From Clostridiales bacterium UBA5888 (lineage in GTDB: Bacteria > Bacillota > Clostridia > Oscillospirales > Oscillospiraceae): 35,400 nt of DNA. Both the position numbers and the translations under genes were made by a program. The notes below the pieces were generated by a model. That model was not told the origin of the DNA and made no database searches. It was given only the letters and a program-made list of their open reading frames with translations. The stretch spans positions 49,341 through 84,740 of the forward strand of contig DJEW01000018.1 of the NCBI GenBank assembly GCA_002431965.1, read 5' to 3'. This document shows positions 1 through 7,203 of the stretch, one piece after another; positions within the stretch are counted from its first letter, which is position 1; each line of letters starts with the position of its first letter.

Positions 1-49
1 CGGGCTCATAACCCGGAGGTCGTTGGTTCAAATCCTTCCCCCGCAACCA
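1..49 (+). tRNA. Initiator tRNA-fMet (CAT), 3' part only
   Basis: The 5' half lies outside the window. The anticodon arm at 1-15 has a CAT anticodon in loop CTCATAA, on a stem with three consecutive G:C pairs, the hallmark of bacterial initiator tRNA. The T loop is TTCAAAT (27-33), the acceptor 3' strand is CCCCGCA (39-45), A46 is the discriminator and CCA is encoded at 47-49. The base at position 72 is A, as in initiators, where it does not pair with C1. Two oddities are seen: the T stem (22-26 with 34-38) has two T:T mismatches in its middle, and a second CCA follows at 50-52. The identity is well supported; whether the copy is fully functional cannot be judged without the 5' half. Confidence 0.85.
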
Positions 50-52
50 CCA

Positions 53-85
53 AAGTCCTGAAATCGCAAGATTTCAGGACTTTTT
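53..85 (+). terminator. Intrinsic terminator after tRNA
   Basis: A 13-bp perfect stem (53-65 with 70-82) closes on a GCAA tetraloop and runs into five T residues (81-85). It begins 3 nt after the encoded CCA, so it terminates the tRNA transcript. Confidence 0.9.
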
Positions 86-477
86 CTGCGCTTATGGGGC
101 TCAAAAGTTCTACCCGTTTTCGACGAAATCGCGCTGACCCATACCGTGACCCAGATGCGGATATCAGCGGATAGGACGGGAAAGGATTTGGCGAGGTGAT
201 TGTGGGCAAAATTGCGCAGTGAGAAAAAATTTTTGAGAAAACTTAGATGCAGATGCTCTTAACACTATTTACTGTGTTTTTGAAGCCACTGCTTTTTCTT
301 TGCTTATTGCGGCGCAAATCTTGGCAGGATTTTTATAAAACATACCATCCTAGATATTGAGGGAGCTCTCGCCAATAATTGAAGTGTACCGGTAAGAAAG
401 CTACAAGCCTGAGTGAATAATTTGACGTGCCGCCACGACCTCACTGCTACAGTCCTTACTCCCACCGCCACGCGGAA
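86..477. other. AT-richer intergenic stretch, no gene seen
   Basis: No reading frame with a ribosome binding site and protein-like composition was found on either strand. The short minus-strand frame that crosses the tRNA is the usual artefact of translating a tRNA gene backwards. Nothing resembling an integrase, att repeat or RNA motif was recognised. Confidence 0.5.
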
Positions 478-490
478 TTGACAAAACGCC

Positions 491-519
491 TTGATTCCGC
501 GCTGCGAAAATGCTAAACT
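491..519 (+). promoter_or_regulatory. Sigma-A promoter for the MocA-ModE fusion gene
   Basis: TTGATT (491-496), a 17-nt spacer and TAAACT (514-519) preceded by TGC, an extended -10. A second TTGACA lies at 478-483 without a good -10. The start codon of the next gene is 40 nt downstream. Confidence 0.55.
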
Positions 520-559
520 GCATAAACAGATAAGCTTGATTTCCTACGGAGGTGCGCAC

Positions 560-1522
560 ATGAAGACCGCTGCGATCATTCTCGCTGCCGGCAAGCCGAC
601 AGACACGAGAGCGCCGAGACCGCTCATCCACATCGGCGGCAAAAGCATGCTCATGCACGAGATAGACATGTTCAAAGCCGTCCCCGTCAACGAGATCGCT
701 GTTGTTGTCGGCTATAGAGACAGCATCGTGAGGACCCATATAGAAAACTGCGGCGTCACCATCGCGTCAAACCGCAATTATAACGAGACGGAAATGCTCG
801 ATTCCGTGCTGCTCGGGGCGGAGAAGCTGAAGGTGCGCGCGGACAGGCTGCTCGTGCTGCCCGCGGACACGCCGCTGGTCAGCGAGAAGACCTGCGGCGC
901 GCTGCTCGACGTGGTGGACGCGATCGCCGCGATCCCGCGCTATAACGGCACATCGGGACACCCCATAATGCTGACGGCGCGGGCGCTGGAAATGCTGGGC
1001 GATTATGACGGCACGGGCGGCATGCGCGGCTTCACCGCGGCGCACGCAGACGAGATAAAATACATCGACGTGGACGACCCCGCCATCTGCATGCGCGCAA
1101 GAGGCACAAAGTTCCCGGAAGAGCTGAGCGCCTACGAGGAGCTGCAGCGGACGGGCGGGCGGCTTCATGCCGCGATGGAGCTTGCGCTGTCGATGGACGG
1201 CACGGTGATGAACGCGGAGCTGAGCCGCGTGCTCAATCTCGTGGAGACCACGGGGTCGCTCCAGCTGGCGAGCGATTGTCTGGGCATATCGTACTCAAAA
1301 AGCTGGAAGACCATCAAGAATCTTGAAAAGGCGCTGGGCGTGGCCGTCATTGCGAGTACCGCCGGGGGCACGAGCGGCGGCAGCTCTCACCTCACCGACG
1401 CCGGGAAGTACTTCCTGCACCAATACGATGAGATGCTGAATGATGCGCGGAAAGTGGGTAATTGGCTGTACAATCAGTACTTTCCGGGTGAAATTATACA
1501 AAAGATACAAAAACTCGACTAA
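560..1522 (+). CDS. MocA-like nucleotidyltransferase domain fused to ModE-like winged helix; probable regulator
   Basis: The protein has 320 residues. The ATG at 560 is chosen over an in-frame start at 491 because GGAGG (548-552) sits 7 nt upstream. Residues 1-180 look like a MobA/MocA NTP transferase: IILAAG at the N-terminus, LPADTPLV near 100, SGHPIML near 135 and a DVDDP motif near 170. The loop after LAAG, normally SxRMGxxK for nucleotide binding, is KPTDTRAPRPL, so catalysis is doubtful. Residues 205-295 match the DNA-binding part of ModE (LVETTGSLQLASDCLGISY, then a glycine/serine-rich wing and HLTDAGKYF). ModE is known as a molybdate-responsive repressor, and its usual C-terminal molybdate-binding domains are absent. 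I infer a transcription factor sensing a nucleotide or molybdopterin-dinucleotide-like ligand and acting on the Mo genes downstream. The domain assignment is firm; the ligand and targets are inference. Confidence 0.8.
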   Translation: MKTAAIILAAGKPTDTRAPRPLIHIGGKSMLMHEIDMFKAVPVNEIAVVVGYRDSIVRTHIENCGVTIASNRNYNETEMLDSVLLGAEKLKVRADRLLVLPADTPLVSEKTCGALLDVVDAIAAIPRYNGTSGHPIMLTARALEMLGDYDGTGGMRGFTAAHADEIKYIDVDDPAICMRARGTKFPEELSAYEELQRTGGRLHAAMELALSMDGTVMNAELSRVLNLVETTGSLQLASDCLGISYSKSWKTIKNLEKALGVAVIASTAGGTSGGSSHLTDAGKYFLHQYDEMLNDARKVGNWLYNQYFPGEIIQKIQKLD

Positions 1523-1551
1523 AATTTTTACACTCTTTAATTAACTAAAAA

Positions 1552-1582
1552 CCGTCATGTTTCAAAAAACATAACGAGACGG
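1552..1582 (+). repeat. Hairpin 1 in the 458-nt intergenic region
   Basis: ATGTTT (1557-1562) pairs with AAACAT (1567-1572) over a 4-nt loop. An outer CCGTC (1552-1556) pairs with GACGG (1578-1582), leaving a 5-nt bulge. It lies about 30 nt after the stop codon of the fusion gene; with no T run this is a weak terminator candidate at best. Confidence 0.45.
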
Positions 1583-1626
1583 CGAGGATTTATTTTTATT
1601 TCTGATAAATCAACATTATATATCTG

Positions 1627-1679
1627 AACAGGCGCACATAACGAAAACCAAAAAGTTTTTGTTATGTGCGCTTCCTGTT
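1627..1679 (+). repeat. Long hairpin 2 in the intergenic region
   Basis: A 17-bp stem (1632-1648 with 1655-1671, one G:T pair) has a 6-nt loop, extended by AACAG (1627-1631) with CTGTT (1675-1679) across a 3-nt bulge. No T run follows on the + strand. It may be a terminator-like or RNA-stabilising element. Confidence 0.55.
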
Positions 1680-1732
1680 AATTTGCCGTCAATCTGCATC
1701 GCTAAAAAACTTACAGTACTGTGATTAATCGG

Positions 1733-1767
1733 CGGACGCGCCTTCGTTTATTTTTCAACGAAGTCCG
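1733..1767 (+). repeat. Hairpin 3 in the intergenic region
   Basis: CTTCGTT (1742-1748) pairs with AACGAAG (1757-1763). Outer CGGA (1733-1736) pairs with TCCG (1764-1767), with CGCGC bulged on the 5' side. The function is unknown. Confidence 0.4.
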
Positions 1768-1890
1768 GTATAGGAATATCCAAAGGTTTATACACGCTTA
1801 AAAAGACGAAAATTGCACGTTTTTGCCGACTTTGCACTCTTGACTTTTTCAAAAAGTTGATTTATTTTTTAACATGTCAGCAGGAGCAAT

Positions 1891-1920
1891 AGCAGTCCAT
1901 ATAATAAATATATGTCTGCT
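1891..1920 (+). promoter_or_regulatory. Inverted repeat overlapping a TATAAT box, upstream of the YkvI-type transporter
   Basis: AGCAG (1891-1895) plus CATATA (1898-1903) mirrors TATATG (1909-1914) plus CTGCT (1916-1920). A consensus -10 TATAAT lies inside it at 1900-1905. No good -35 is found 16-18 nt upstream, which suits a promoter needing an activator, or one controlled by a protein bound to the palindrome. It is about 60 nt upstream of the ATG at 1981. Confidence 0.5.
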
Positions 1921-1980
1921 GGCATAAATCGGCCGACTGTGAACAACGAAAAATAGAAGAAAAATAGAAAAGGTATTCCG

Positions 1981-3078
1981 ATGAAAAACAAAAACAAAGT
2001 CCAGCTTTCCACGGCAATAAAGCTTGGCGGTGCCTTTATGGGCACCTGCATAGGCTCCGGCTTTGCGACCGGCTCTGAATGCCTGTCATTCTTTATTACC
2101 TATGGCATAAAAGGCGCGGTCGGCGCGCTGCTCATATCCTTTGTTATCTACTTTCTTTTTACAAGAGAGCTGTTCAACAAGGGACAGGAGCTCCCGCCCG
2201 AGCAGTGCACATCCCTCTTCACTTATTACTTCGGCAAAACCATTGGCTCTATCCTCGACTGGTTCTGCGCTATTCTCGTCGGCGGCTGCTACCTTATAAT
2301 GCTCTCCGGCGCGGGCACAACGCTCCATCAGTATTTCGGCATCCCCGTTGTCGCGGGCTCCGCGATAATGGCAGCCGCGGCGGTCGTTACCGTGTGGTTC
2401 GGCCTTCGTAAACTGACGACCGTCATCGGCTTTATCTCCCCGTTCATGGCGGCGCTGACCATCATTGTCGGCTGCCTGACGCTCTTCAAGGCCGACTTCT
2501 CCGCAACGGCCTCAACGCTTGAGACCCTGCATCTGTCAAAGGCTGCCCCCTCGTGGTGGATCGCCGGTATCCTCTATCCCTGCTTCTGCATGCTGACGCT
2601 CACTCCGGCGCTGCCCTCCATGGGCGCGACCGCGCCGAACAAAAAGACGACCACCGTCGCGGCGATCTTCGGCGTTACGTTCTTCCACGCGGCGCTCGCC
2701 GTCGTTGTGATGGCGATCTTCGGCAACCTCGCGGTCGTCGGCACGTCGCAGGTTCCGAATCTTGAGCTCGCGGGGCTGCTCGGTCCCGGTGTGCGCACGC
2801 TCTTCATGGTGGTCATCGTCCTCGCGATATACACGACCGCCTGCCCGATGGCATGGGGCTTCTGCGGCAAGATCGCAAAGGACGAGAAGTCCGCGAAATA
2901 CCGCATATGCATACTGGCGCTCACGGTCGTGGGTATGGTATGCTCCTACCTTTTCCCGCTGAGCACTCTCATCAACTTCATGTATAGTATTTCTGGTTAC
3001 GTCGGCGCTGTTGTCTCCGTCGGCATGATAATCAGTAATATCCTTAGAAAGCGCAAAAAGGCACAGGCAGAACAGTAA
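1981..3078 (+). CDS. YkvI-family membrane transporter (APC/LeuT-like), candidate (hydroxy)proline importer
   Basis: The protein has 365 residues and is almost wholly hydrophobic, with about ten membrane segments and a basic C-terminal tail. The first helix has GGAFMGTCIGSGFATGSE, the conserved start of YkvI-type proteins, which resemble the LeuT/APC fold with a broken glycine-rich first helix. Members of this family are largely uncharacterised. It lies 33 nt upstream of a racemase gene and is probably co-transcribed with it, so uptake of the racemase substrate is the simplest inference. Family placement is from memory of the motif; the substrate is not visible in the sequence. Confidence 0.75.
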   Translation: MKNKNKVQLSTAIKLGGAFMGTCIGSGFATGSECLSFFITYGIKGAVGALLISFVIYFLFTRELFNKGQELPPEQCTSLFTYYFGKTIGSILDWFCAILVGGCYLIMLSGAGTTLHQYFGIPVVAGSAIMAAAAVVTVWFGLRKLTTVIGFISPFMAALTIIVGCLTLFKADFSATASTLETLHLSKAAPSWWIAGILYPCFCMLTLTPALPSMGATAPNKKTTTVAAIFGVTFFHAALAVVVMAIFGNLAVVGTSQVPNLELAGLLGPGVRTLFMVVIVLAIYTTACPMAWGFCGKIAKDEKSAKYRICILALTVVGMVCSYLFPLSTLINFMYSISGYVGAVVSVGMIISNILRKRKKAQAEQ

Positions 3079-3111
3079 ATCGAAAATGCGTAAAGCAATG
3101 GAGGTAAACCA

Positions 3112-4113
3112 ATGAGGTTTGTAAAAAGCATCTACGCTGTCGATTCCCACACCATGGGCGAGCCCACGCGAGTAGTTGTCGGCGGCATCCCCAACGTCCC
3201 CGGAAACACCATGATGGAGAAGAAGCATTACCTTGAAGAGCACTACGACCATATCCGTACCGCTCTCATGCTCGAACCCCGCGGTCACCGCGACATGTTC
3301 GGCTCAATCATTCTCCCCCCGTGCAGCCCGGAAGCCGATCTCGGCATCGTGTTCATGGAGGGCGACGGCTTTGTCAATATGTGCGGCCACGGTTCAATCG
3401 GCGCATGCAGCGTCGCTGTGGAGACCGGCCTTGTCGAGGCAAAGGAGCCGTATACCGACATCACGCTTGAGTGCCCCGTTGGACTTATAAAGGCAAGGGT
3501 CGCGGTAGACCACTGCAAGGCAAAGTCCGTCACCATCACGAACGTGCCGTCCTTCCTTCTTTACGGCGACGTTGACGCGGATGTTCCCGGCCTCGGCAAA
3601 GTGAAGTTCGATATCGCCTACGGCGGAAACTTCGCCCTGCTCATCAACTCCAAATACTTCGGCGTTGATATAGAGCCCGAGAACCTGCCCGTACTAATAG
3701 AAAAGGCAAACATCCTCAACGACTGGGTGAACGCCAACATGGAGGTCAAGCACCCCACCATGCCGGATGTGAGCGGCGTTGCAATGATAGAGGTCTACGG
3801 GCCGGCAAAGTCCGCCGATGCCAACTATCAGGACTGCGTCATCTTCGGCCACTCCATCGACCGCTCTCCCTGCGGTGTCGGTACCTGCGCGAAGATGGCA
3901 ACGCTCGTTGCGAAGGGTGAGCTGAACATCGGCGATAACTTCGTGTACGAGTCAATCATCAAGACCAAGTTCAGCGGCAGACCAATCGAGAAAACGAAGG
4001 TCGGCGATTACGACGCTATAATCCCTGAGATTTCCGCCGCCGCCTTCATCACCGGCTTTAACCATTTTGTGTTCGACGAGGACGACCCCGTCCTTTACGG
4101 CTTCAGAGTATAA
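3112..4113 (+). CDS. Proline racemase / 4-hydroxyproline 2-epimerase family enzyme
   Basis: The protein has 333 residues, normal for the family, and starts at ATG after GGAGG. Both catalytic cysteines are seen: Cys91 in MCGHGSIGA and Cys254 in DRSPCGVGTCAKM. Racemases and epimerases use the pair as acid and base, whereas trans-3-hydroxyproline dehydratases replace the second with threonine, so dehydration is unlikely. The enzyme is cytosolic and interconverts L- and D-proline or trans-4-hydroxy-L-proline and cis-4-hydroxy-D-proline. The D-amino-acid dehydrogenase gene set at 9664-13048 is the known partner type for 4-hydroxyproline epimerase, so I favour hydroxyproline. Proline or a related betaine cannot be excluded. 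It has a likely importer gene upstream and an MFS transporter gene downstream. Confidence 0.9.
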   Translation: MRFVKSIYAVDSHTMGEPTRVVVGGIPNVPGNTMMEKKHYLEEHYDHIRTALMLEPRGHRDMFGSIILPPCSPEADLGIVFMEGDGFVNMCGHGSIGACSVAVETGLVEAKEPYTDITLECPVGLIKARVAVDHCKAKSVTITNVPSFLLYGDVDADVPGLGKVKFDIAYGGNFALLINSKYFGVDIEPENLPVLIEKANILNDWVNANMEVKHPTMPDVSGVAMIEVYGPAKSADANYQDCVIFGHSIDRSPCGVGTCAKMATLVAKGELNIGDNFVYESIIKTKFSGRPIEKTKVGDYDAIIPEISAAAFITGFNHFVFDEDDPVLYGFRV

Positions 4114-4118
4114 GAGAG

Positions 4119-4142
4119 ATATATAATTTAAGAATTATATAT
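4119..4142 (+). repeat. Perfect AT-only inverted repeat before the MFS gene
   Basis: ATATATAATT (4119-4128) and AATTATATAT (4133-4142) form a 10-bp stem with a 4-nt loop, between the racemase stop and the GGAGG of the transporter gene. It could be an RNA-processing or operator site; it has no features of a terminator. Confidence 0.5.
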
Positions 4143-4162
4143 AGAAAACAGGAGGAAAAATC

Positions 4163-5407
4163 ATGGAAAAGAAAGTAAGCGCCAGAGCTTACGTATGTGC
4201 GTTCTGCATAGCGGCTGCCTCTAACTTCGGCTTCTCTGTTATCTACGCATATACCAGCTACTATGTCGCATTCCAGACCGCGACCGGCTTCACCAACACT
4301 CAGCTCGGTCTGCTGATGTCCGTTCTCGGCATTGCATCGACCATCCTTTACCTGCCCGGCGGCTACCTCGCGGACAAGTTCAGCCCGCTGAAGCTCATGA
4401 CCATCGGCCTTATAGGCGCAGGTGCCGTCGGCTTCATCATTGCTCAGTTCCCGAGCTACCCCGTTATGATGGCTCTGTACTGCCTCTGGCCGGTGTTCGC
4501 GATCCTCATCGCGTGGAACCCCCAGATCAAGGTCCTCAGGCTCATCAGCGAAGATGACCAGCAGGCAAAGATCCAGACCATGCGTGCCTATGGCCGCACT
4601 CTCCCCATACTGATAATCTCCCTCGCGGGCAGCAGCCTTCTCGCTATGCTCCAGGAAGCGACCGCTCTTAAGGTCACCCTTTACATGTACAGCAGCCTTG
4701 CAATAATCTGCGCCATCATCGCTGCCGTCACTTACACCCCCGTGCCCTCTCAGCTCAGTGCCGCAAAGGAGAAGAGCGTTGACCTCAAGGAGTACGCCAA
4801 GGTCCTGAAGATGCCCGAGGTTTGGATGATCGGCCTCATCGGCTTCTCCGCCTACACCGCAAGCACTGGTGTTACCTACCTCCAGCCGTATCTTGCCACC
4901 GTGTTTAACCTCAGCGCCGCTACCTCTTCCGTCTTCGCAATTATCGCAAAGAACTGCGCGCTCATTGCCGCTCCTATAATCACTTGGATCGCAATGAAGG
5001 CAAAGATGCCCGTCACCAAGGTTCTGGGCTATTCCCTCATTCTGGCCGCCGTGTGCTTTGTTGTCTACATTCTCATGCCGGCACAGACCCTCATCCTTGT
5101 CCTCTGCATCGTGTTCTACATGGTTGCGGCTCTCTGCATCATGTCCACCTGGGCTCTGCAGTTCGTTCCTGTCTCCGAGGTTGAGATCCCCATGGCTGTC
5201 ACCGGCAGCGCTATCGGTGTCATCTCCATGTTCAGCTTCGTCAGCGACATCTTCTACTCTGCTATTTGCGGCCACTTCATCGATACCTACGCTCTTGACG
5301 GCTACAGATGGATCTTCGGTATGACCGTTGTTATCCTTGCAGCCGGCGCATTCGCCTGCATGTACATCGTCAAGAAGATCAAGGCTCTCCCTGCGAAGGT
5401 CGAGTAA
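4163..5407 (+). CDS. Major facilitator superfamily transporter
   Basis: The protein has 414 residues and about twelve hydrophobic segments in two halves separated by a polar stretch near residues 195-215. After the second helix there is GGYLADKFSPLKLM, the MFS loop 2-3 signature (G-x-L-A-D-x-x). The gene starts at ATG after AGGAGG, 49 nt past the racemase stop. Its place between racemase and oxidase genes suggests uptake of the pathway substrate or export of a product such as a hydroxylated ring acid. It does not show a recognisable specificity motif. The family is secure; the substrate is unknown. Confidence 0.85.
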   Translation: MEKKVSARAYVCAFCIAAASNFGFSVIYAYTSYYVAFQTATGFTNTQLGLLMSVLGIASTILYLPGGYLADKFSPLKLMTIGLIGAGAVGFIIAQFPSYPVMMALYCLWPVFAILIAWNPQIKVLRLISEDDQQAKIQTMRAYGRTLPILIISLAGSSLLAMLQEATALKVTLYMYSSLAIICAIIAAVTYTPVPSQLSAAKEKSVDLKEYAKVLKMPEVWMIGLIGFSAYTASTGVTYLQPYLATVFNLSAATSSVFAIIAKNCALIAAPIITWIAMKAKMPVTKVLGYSLILAAVCFVVYILMPAQTLILVLCIVFYMVAALCIMSTWALQFVPVSEVEIPMAVTGSAIGVISMFSFVSDIFYSAICGHFIDTYALDGYRWIFGMTVVILAAGAFACMYIVKKIKALPAKVE

Positions 5408-5418
5408 TTCCTCAAAAC

Positions 5419-5457
5419 TTTACACAGCCTCCTGCGGCGACGCAGGAAGCTGTGTAA
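5419..5457 (+). terminator. Hairpin, terminator-like, after the MFS gene
   Basis: TTTACACAGC (5419-5428) pairs with GCTGTGTAAA, and TCCTGCG (5430-5436) with CGCAGGA (5441-5447), over a GCGA loop with one mismatch. A T run is lacking, but a new promoter region follows, so it probably ends or attenuates the upstream transcript. Confidence 0.65.
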
Positions 5458-5482
5458 AATATGTTTCTATTTATCAGATTTG

Positions 5483-5519
5483 TTGATATTTTCCTCTATA
5501 TTGATATATCAATCGCGAT
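5483..5519 (+). promoter_or_regulatory. Promoter/operator for the Mo hydroxylase operon
   Basis: TTGATA (5483-5488), a 16-nt spacer and TATATC (5505-5510) make a plausible promoter. The -10 lies within a perfect 14-bp palindrome (5500-5513, centre GATATATC). It is followed by the palindrome ATCGCGAT (5512-5519). TTGATAT occurs twice (5483 and 5501). The overlap suggests a repressor or LysR-type site; the LysR gene at 13200 and the fusion regulator at 560 are candidate binders. Confidence 0.45.
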
Positions 5520-5561
5520 AAATACCAAACGCTATGACAGTTAGAAAGGCAGGCGAAAATA

Positions 5562-5729
5562 ATGTCACAGCTAAGCACCAGACCCAATGTGGAAAACGAC
5601 ACGAACCGCCTCATAACCGACGATTATGAGTGCAAAAAGGACTGCCGCAACTGTCCGTTCCCCGGCGCAAAATGCTATCAGTCCAAATACGATCGCTACA
5701 ACACCAGTTTATTAGTCCAAGGACAGTAA
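5562..5729 (+). CDS. Small four-cysteine protein, 55 residues
   Basis: The ATG at 5562 opens a 55-codon frame ending at TAA 5729, 12 nt before the FAD subunit gene, whose AAGGAG overlaps this stop. The N-terminal half is polar. The C-terminal half has Cys24, Cys28, Cys31 and Cys38 in ECKKDCRNCPFPGAKC (CX3CX2CX6C), a pattern suited to zinc or an Fe-S cluster. No family is recognised. The codon use looks like that of the neighbours and the spacing is operon-like, so it is probably real. By position it could be an assembly or electron-transfer accessory of the hydroxylase; that is inference. Confidence 0.65.
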   Translation: MSQLSTRPNVENDTNRLITDDYECKKDCRNCPFPGAKCYQSKYDRYNTSLLVQGQ

Positions 5730-5741
5730 GGAGCACACACA

Positions 5742-6632
5742 ATGGAAAGAAAGATCCTCAATGATTTCTGCTTTCACAAGCCGAAAACACTGGACGAGGC
5801 GCTTGTCCTTATAGACAAGTATCAGGAAAACGGTCTTCTGATGGAGGGCGGCTCTGAGGTCATCCCCAACATGAAGGCGCTCGTCGTCACCCCCGACCAC
5901 ATCATCTCCCTCAAGCACATCCCCGAATTCGATTACATCAGATTCGCCGACGGCGAGGGTCTGCACATAGGACCGAGCTGCGTTCTCACAAACGTTGAGT
6001 ATAACCCCGACGTGCAGCGGGTCTACCCCTCGCTCTACGAGGGCGTGCACGGCATGTCCAACACGAACATCCACAACATCAGCACTGTGACCGGCAATAT
6101 CTGCTACGCAGTTCCCTCCGCTGATACCGCCGCCCCGCTGCTGACGCTCAACGCGGAGCTGAGCGTGAAGTCCGTCGAGGGCAAGCGCAAGCTCCCCATC
6201 ACTGAGCTCTTCGCCGGCGTGCGCCGCACGACCTTGAAGAAGAACGAGATCGTCACGGATATCTTTGTCCCGCAGCCCGATCCGAGAGCCGTCATGGTCT
6301 ACTATAAGAACCCCTGCCGCAAGGCGCTTGACCTTGCCATCGCTGGTGTCGCGACCTACACCGTGCTCGACGATAACGGCGTGGTGGAGGATGTGCGCAT
6401 CGCGATGAGCGCCGTCGCCGTCGTCCCCAAGCGCGCGTTTGAGGCGGAGGAGATGCTGCGCGGCAAGAAGCTGACCGCGGATCTCATCCGCGAGGCGGCG
6501 AGCCACGCATCTCTGCACGAGTGCTCCCCCATCAGCGATATCCGCGCATCCGCGGACTACCGCCGCGAGCTTGTGTATCTCTCTGTGCGCGACGGTCTGA
6601 CCCTCGCCCTCAAGAACAAGGAGGATAAATAA
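5742..6632 (+). CDS. Molybdenum hydroxylase FAD-binding (medium) subunit
   Basis: The protein has 296 residues, typical of the CoxM/XdhB-type FAD subunit. The first FAD-binding loop is EGGSEVIPNMK near residue 35 (AGGTDL type). The second is TVTGNICYAVPSADTAAPLL near 115, equivalent to TxGGNIxxASPxGD. A CO dehydrogenase flavoprotein C-terminal domain follows from about 180. It passes electrons from the Fe-S subunit to an acceptor through FAD. Two glycines of the usual loops are changed (GGT to GGS and GGN to TGN), which is mild. The gene starts after AAGGAG and is followed by the Fe-S subunit gene after 2 nt. The role is clear; the final acceptor is unknown. Confidence 0.93.
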   Translation: MERKILNDFCFHKPKTLDEALVLIDKYQENGLLMEGGSEVIPNMKALVVTPDHIISLKHIPEFDYIRFADGEGLHIGPSCVLTNVEYNPDVQRVYPSLYEGVHGMSNTNIHNISTVTGNICYAVPSADTAAPLLTLNAELSVKSVEGKRKLPITELFAGVRRTTLKKNEIVTDIFVPQPDPRAVMVYYKNPCRKALDLAIAGVATYTVLDDNGVVEDVRIAMSAVAVVPKRAFEAEEMLRGKKLTADLIREAASHASLHECSPISDIRASADYRRELVYLSVRDGLTLALKNKEDK

Positions 6633-6634
6633 GA

Positions 6635-7189
6635 ATGACTCAGATAGTTAAGCTTCATGTAAACGGTGTCGATTACGATCTCGCGCTCGACACCAGAACC
6701 ACTCTCGTAGACGCGCTGCGTGACCATCTTGGCCTGACCGGCGTGAAGAAGAGCTGCGACGAGGGCGAGTGCGGTGCGTGCACCGTGCTGCTCGACGGCG
6801 ACGCCATCGCCTCCTGCACCTACCTCGCGGTCGAGGCGGAGGGGCACGACATCGTCACGATCGAGGGTCTCGCCAAGGACGGCGTTCTCCACCCGATGCA
6901 GAAGGCATTCATCGACTGCTTTGCCGTTCAGTGTGGCTTCTGCACGCCGGGCATGATCCTCGCCGCGGTCGCGATGCTCAACCACTATCCCGACCCAACC
7001 GAGGAGCAGGTGCGCGACATCATGCGCGGCAACATCTGCCGCTGCACCGGCTACACCAAGATAATCGACGCTATCATGCAGGCAAAGGAAGTCATGAAGA
7101 AGCAGGCAGCCGGCGAAGTTAATCCGGACACGCTCCCCAAGCCCGAGAGCGTATACAAAGCAGGACCCATCGCCCAGTGCGGCGGCTGA
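6635..7189 (+). CDS. Molybdenum hydroxylase [2Fe-2S] (small) subunit
   Basis: The protein has 184 residues. The N-terminal plant-ferredoxin cluster uses Cys41, Cys46, Cys49 and Cys61 (CDEGECGACTVLLDG). The second cluster, in the four-helix domain, uses Cys100, Cys103, Cys135 and Cys137 (CGFCTPGMI and GNICRCTGY). It carries electrons from the Mo centre to FAD. A C-terminal extension of about 25 residues beyond the usual end (from about 158, ending QCGG) has one additional cysteine. The AAGGAGG site lies inside the end of the FAD subunit gene, so translation is coupled. Confidence 0.96.
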   Translation: MTQIVKLHVNGVDYDLALDTRTTLVDALRDHLGLTGVKKSCDEGECGACTVLLDGDAIASCTYLAVEAEGHDIVTIEGLAKDGVLHPMQKAFIDCFAVQCGFCTPGMILAAVAMLNHYPDPTEEQVRDIMRGNICRCTGYTKIIDAIMQAKEVMKKQAAGEVNPDTLPKPESVYKAGPIAQCGG

Positions 7190-7203
7190 TAGGAGGATAA
7201 ACA

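Noticed and set aside
6..209. Minus-strand frame ending EGFEPTTSGL
   Set aside because: This ending is the reverse reading of the tRNA T arm and acceptor, a common false protein; no ribosome site precedes the frame.
1523..1980. Molybdenum cofactor riboswitch or other known riboswitch
   Set aside because: The hairpins do not show a recognisable Moco, tungsten or glycine riboswitch core, and the gene that follows is not a Mo gene.
3112..4113. trans-3-hydroxyproline dehydratase
   Set aside because: The second catalytic residue is Cys254, not threonine, so racemase/epimerase chemistry is expected.
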